A stretch of 36,593 nucleotides of DNA from a virus: positions 1 to 36,593 of IMG/VR virus record IMGVR_UViG_3300025889_000380; one strand, 5' to 3'. Within the stretch, counting starts at the first letter, position 1, and every line of letters starts with the position of its first letter. The notes under the pieces are model-generated. The model was given only the letters and a program-made list of their open reading frames with translations. It ran no database searches and was not told where the DNA came from. Made by a program: the position numbers and the translations under genes. Below, one piece after another: positions 36,094 to 36,593 of this stretch.

Positions 36094-36135
36094 TTACCAC
36101 TTGCACTGGAAAGATAAACCAGAATGCCGTGGTAA
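36094..36135 (+). other. extended hairpin directly after tRNA-Arg
   Basis: TTACCAC (36094-36100) pairs with GTGGTAA (36129-36135). Inside, CTGG pairs with CCAG and GCA with TGC across small internal loops. There is no T-run, so it is not a terminator; a processing signal or small structured RNA is more likely. Confidence 0.55.
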
Positions 36136-36192
36136 GATAGAGGGTAAGTCACTGTTATATCCTTATGAGATATATCACACTTGCTCCATCAA

Positions 36193-36274
36193 GTCGATGT
36201 GGCGGAATTGGTAGACGCGCTGGGTTTAGGTTCCAGTAGATTAATCTGTGAAGGTTCAAGTCCTTTCATCGACA
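36193..36274 (+). tRNA. tRNA-Leu (anticodon TAG)
   Basis: This 82-nt class II tRNA has acceptor GTCGATG/CATCGAC with discriminator A. Its D arm begins GGCGGAATTGGTAGACGC, as usual for Leu. The anticodon stem CTGGG/TCCAG holds loop TTTAGGT (anticodon TAG), a short variable arm follows, and the T arm contains GTTCAAGTC. CCA is not encoded. Confidence 0.95.
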
Positions 36275-36275
36275 C

Positions 36276-36304
36276 TTGACAATCAAACCTATATGGTTTA
36301 TGAT
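36276..36304 (+). promoter_or_regulatory. sigma-70-type promoter for tRNA-Gly (TTGACA-17-TATGAT)
   Basis: TTGACA (36276-36281) and TATGAT (36299-36304), spaced by 17 bases, end 10 bases before tRNA-Gly. Both boxes lie in the hairpin at 36278-36308. Confidence 0.5.
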
Positions 36305-36308
36305 TGTC
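36278..36308 (+). other. 12-bp hairpin between tRNA-Leu and tRNA-Gly
   Basis: GACAATCAAACC (36278-36289) pairs with GGTTT and GATTGTC (36295-36308) with an AT bulge and a 5-nt loop. It has no T-run. It could separate the tRNAs for processing. Confidence 0.65.
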
Positions 36309-36314
36309 TCATAT

Positions 36315-36386
36315 GCGGAGTTAGTTCAGCGGTAGAACGCTATCCTTCCAAGTTAGATGTCGTCGGTTCGATTCCGATACTCCGCT
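36315..36386 (+). tRNA. tRNA-Gly (anticodon TCC)
   Basis: The acceptor GCGGAGT pairs with ACTCCGC, with T as discriminator. The anticodon stem CTATC/GTTAG (one T-T mismatch) holds CTTCCAA (anticodon TCC). The T arm CGTCGGTTCGATTCCGAT is standard. CCA is not encoded. Confidence 0.95.
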
Positions 36387-36389
36387 CTT

Positions 36390-36409
36390 GAAACATCGAC
36401 GGATGTTTC
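36390..36409 (+). other. hairpin after tRNA-Gly
   Basis: GAAACATC / GATGTTTC is a perfect 8-bp stem with a GACG loop, followed by ATAGG, not a T-run. It begins 4 bases after the tRNA and resembles the hairpins behind the other two tRNAs. Confidence 0.6.
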
Positions 36410-36593
36410 ATAGGATGTGACAGAATAACCTACGTGGTCAAGCACGGGGTAATGTATATTAGGACAGGGGTGATACCCGCCATGTGACTGGGAGACCAGA
36501 GACATGAGAATCCACTATCAAGGAGTCCGAGAGTGCTAGAGAACGTTACTATCAGTGAGACCCTCTAGTTGTGAGTATGATAGAATCTCACCA
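36410..36593 (+). other. gene-free tail with several stable hairpins, possible structured RNA
   Basis: No ORF with a plausible start and ribosome site is seen in the last 184 bases. Several helices can be drawn: CATGT-GA-CTGG-GAGA-CCAG-AG-ACATG (36481-36506, GNRA loop), GGGT/ACCC near 36466-36475, CTAGAG/CTCTAG (36536-36541 with 36563-36568) and GTGAG/CTCAC (36571-36591). Phage T4 has stable RNAs of unknown function (RNA C and D) in its tRNA cluster, so a similar RNA is possible. The segment is cut by the window end. Confidence 0.4.

Noticed and set aside
36410-36593. Group I intron or additional tRNA in the last segment
   Set aside because: I could not find the conserved P/Q/R/S elements of a group I core or a full cloverleaf in the part that is present.
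1-36593. CRISPR array, transposon or IS element
   Set aside because: No regularly spaced direct repeats, transposase motifs or target-site duplications were seen.

Overview
The window is a segment of a T4-like myovirus genome, almost certainly a marine cyanomyovirus infecting Synechococcus or Prochlorococcus. The evidence is a near-complete T4-type replication module (gp46 C-terminus, gp45 clamp, gp44/gp62 clamp loader, RegA, gp43 polymerase, UvsX, gp41 helicase, gp61 primase, NrdA/NrdB) together with genes typical of cyanophages (CobS-like AAA+ ATPase, Hsp20, MazG, small Sm-like proteins). Every gene I can support is on the + strand. The DNA is AT-rich, and genes are packed with ATGA/TAATG stop-start overlaps. 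No photosynthesis gene, integrase, IS element or CRISPR array is visible.

Layout. 1-3742: end of gp46, a tiny basic ORF, a small capsid-targeted protein, a GIY-YIG homing endonuclease and a VWA/HExxH-like protein. 3767-6417: a large basic protein with a T4 internal-protein-like N-terminus, a small ORF and the CobS-like ATPase. 6473-12148: DUF3310-like protein, gp45, two unknowns, an HNH endonuclease, gp44, an Sm-like protein, a small membrane protein, Dam, gp62 and RegA. 12149-17107: terminators, promoters and small ORFs, Hsp20, a second Sm-like protein, gp43, a 54-aa ORF and UvsX. 17094-20224: gp41 helicase broken in two by a gp41-1-type trans-splicing split intein, with a GIY-YIG endonuclease and an unknown 187-aa ORF between the halves. 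20224-21461: MazG, a NUMOD4/HNH endonuclease and a small ORF. 21509-29500: a mainly late block of putative packaged or structural proteins, tRNA-Ala, an HNH endonuclease, a nucleotidyltransferase fused to a capsid-targeting-like leader, small membrane proteins and an XhlA-like protein. 29503-34051: gp61, NrdA, NrdB and a small acidic ORF. 34105-36593: small genes, a GIY-YIG protein, an HNH endonuclease running into tRNA-Arg, then tRNA-Leu and tRNA-Gly with hairpins between them, and a 3' tail with several hairpins and no gene.

Regulation. Two promoter classes can be read. Host sigma-70-like promoters (TTGACA, 17-18 nt, TATAAT-like) precede or lie just inside genes upstream of gp45, gp43, uvsX, mazG, gp61 and the tRNAs. 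T4-late-type NATAAATA boxes precede the putative packaged or structural genes and most free-standing homing endonucleases. Four endonuclease genes share an architecture in which a perfect 10-12 bp inverted repeat encloses, or at one locus overlaps, the late box. This recalls the known late-promoter/hairpin control of I-TevI in T4.

The most striking biology is (i) the fractured helicase with its split intein and endonuclease cassette, (ii) the repeated inverted-repeat/late-promoter arrangement of endonuclease genes, and (iii) a set of proteins with T4 internal-protein-like capsid-targeting N-termini, one joined to a nucleotidyltransferase. All assignments come from reading motifs and comparing with remembered families; no database search was run.
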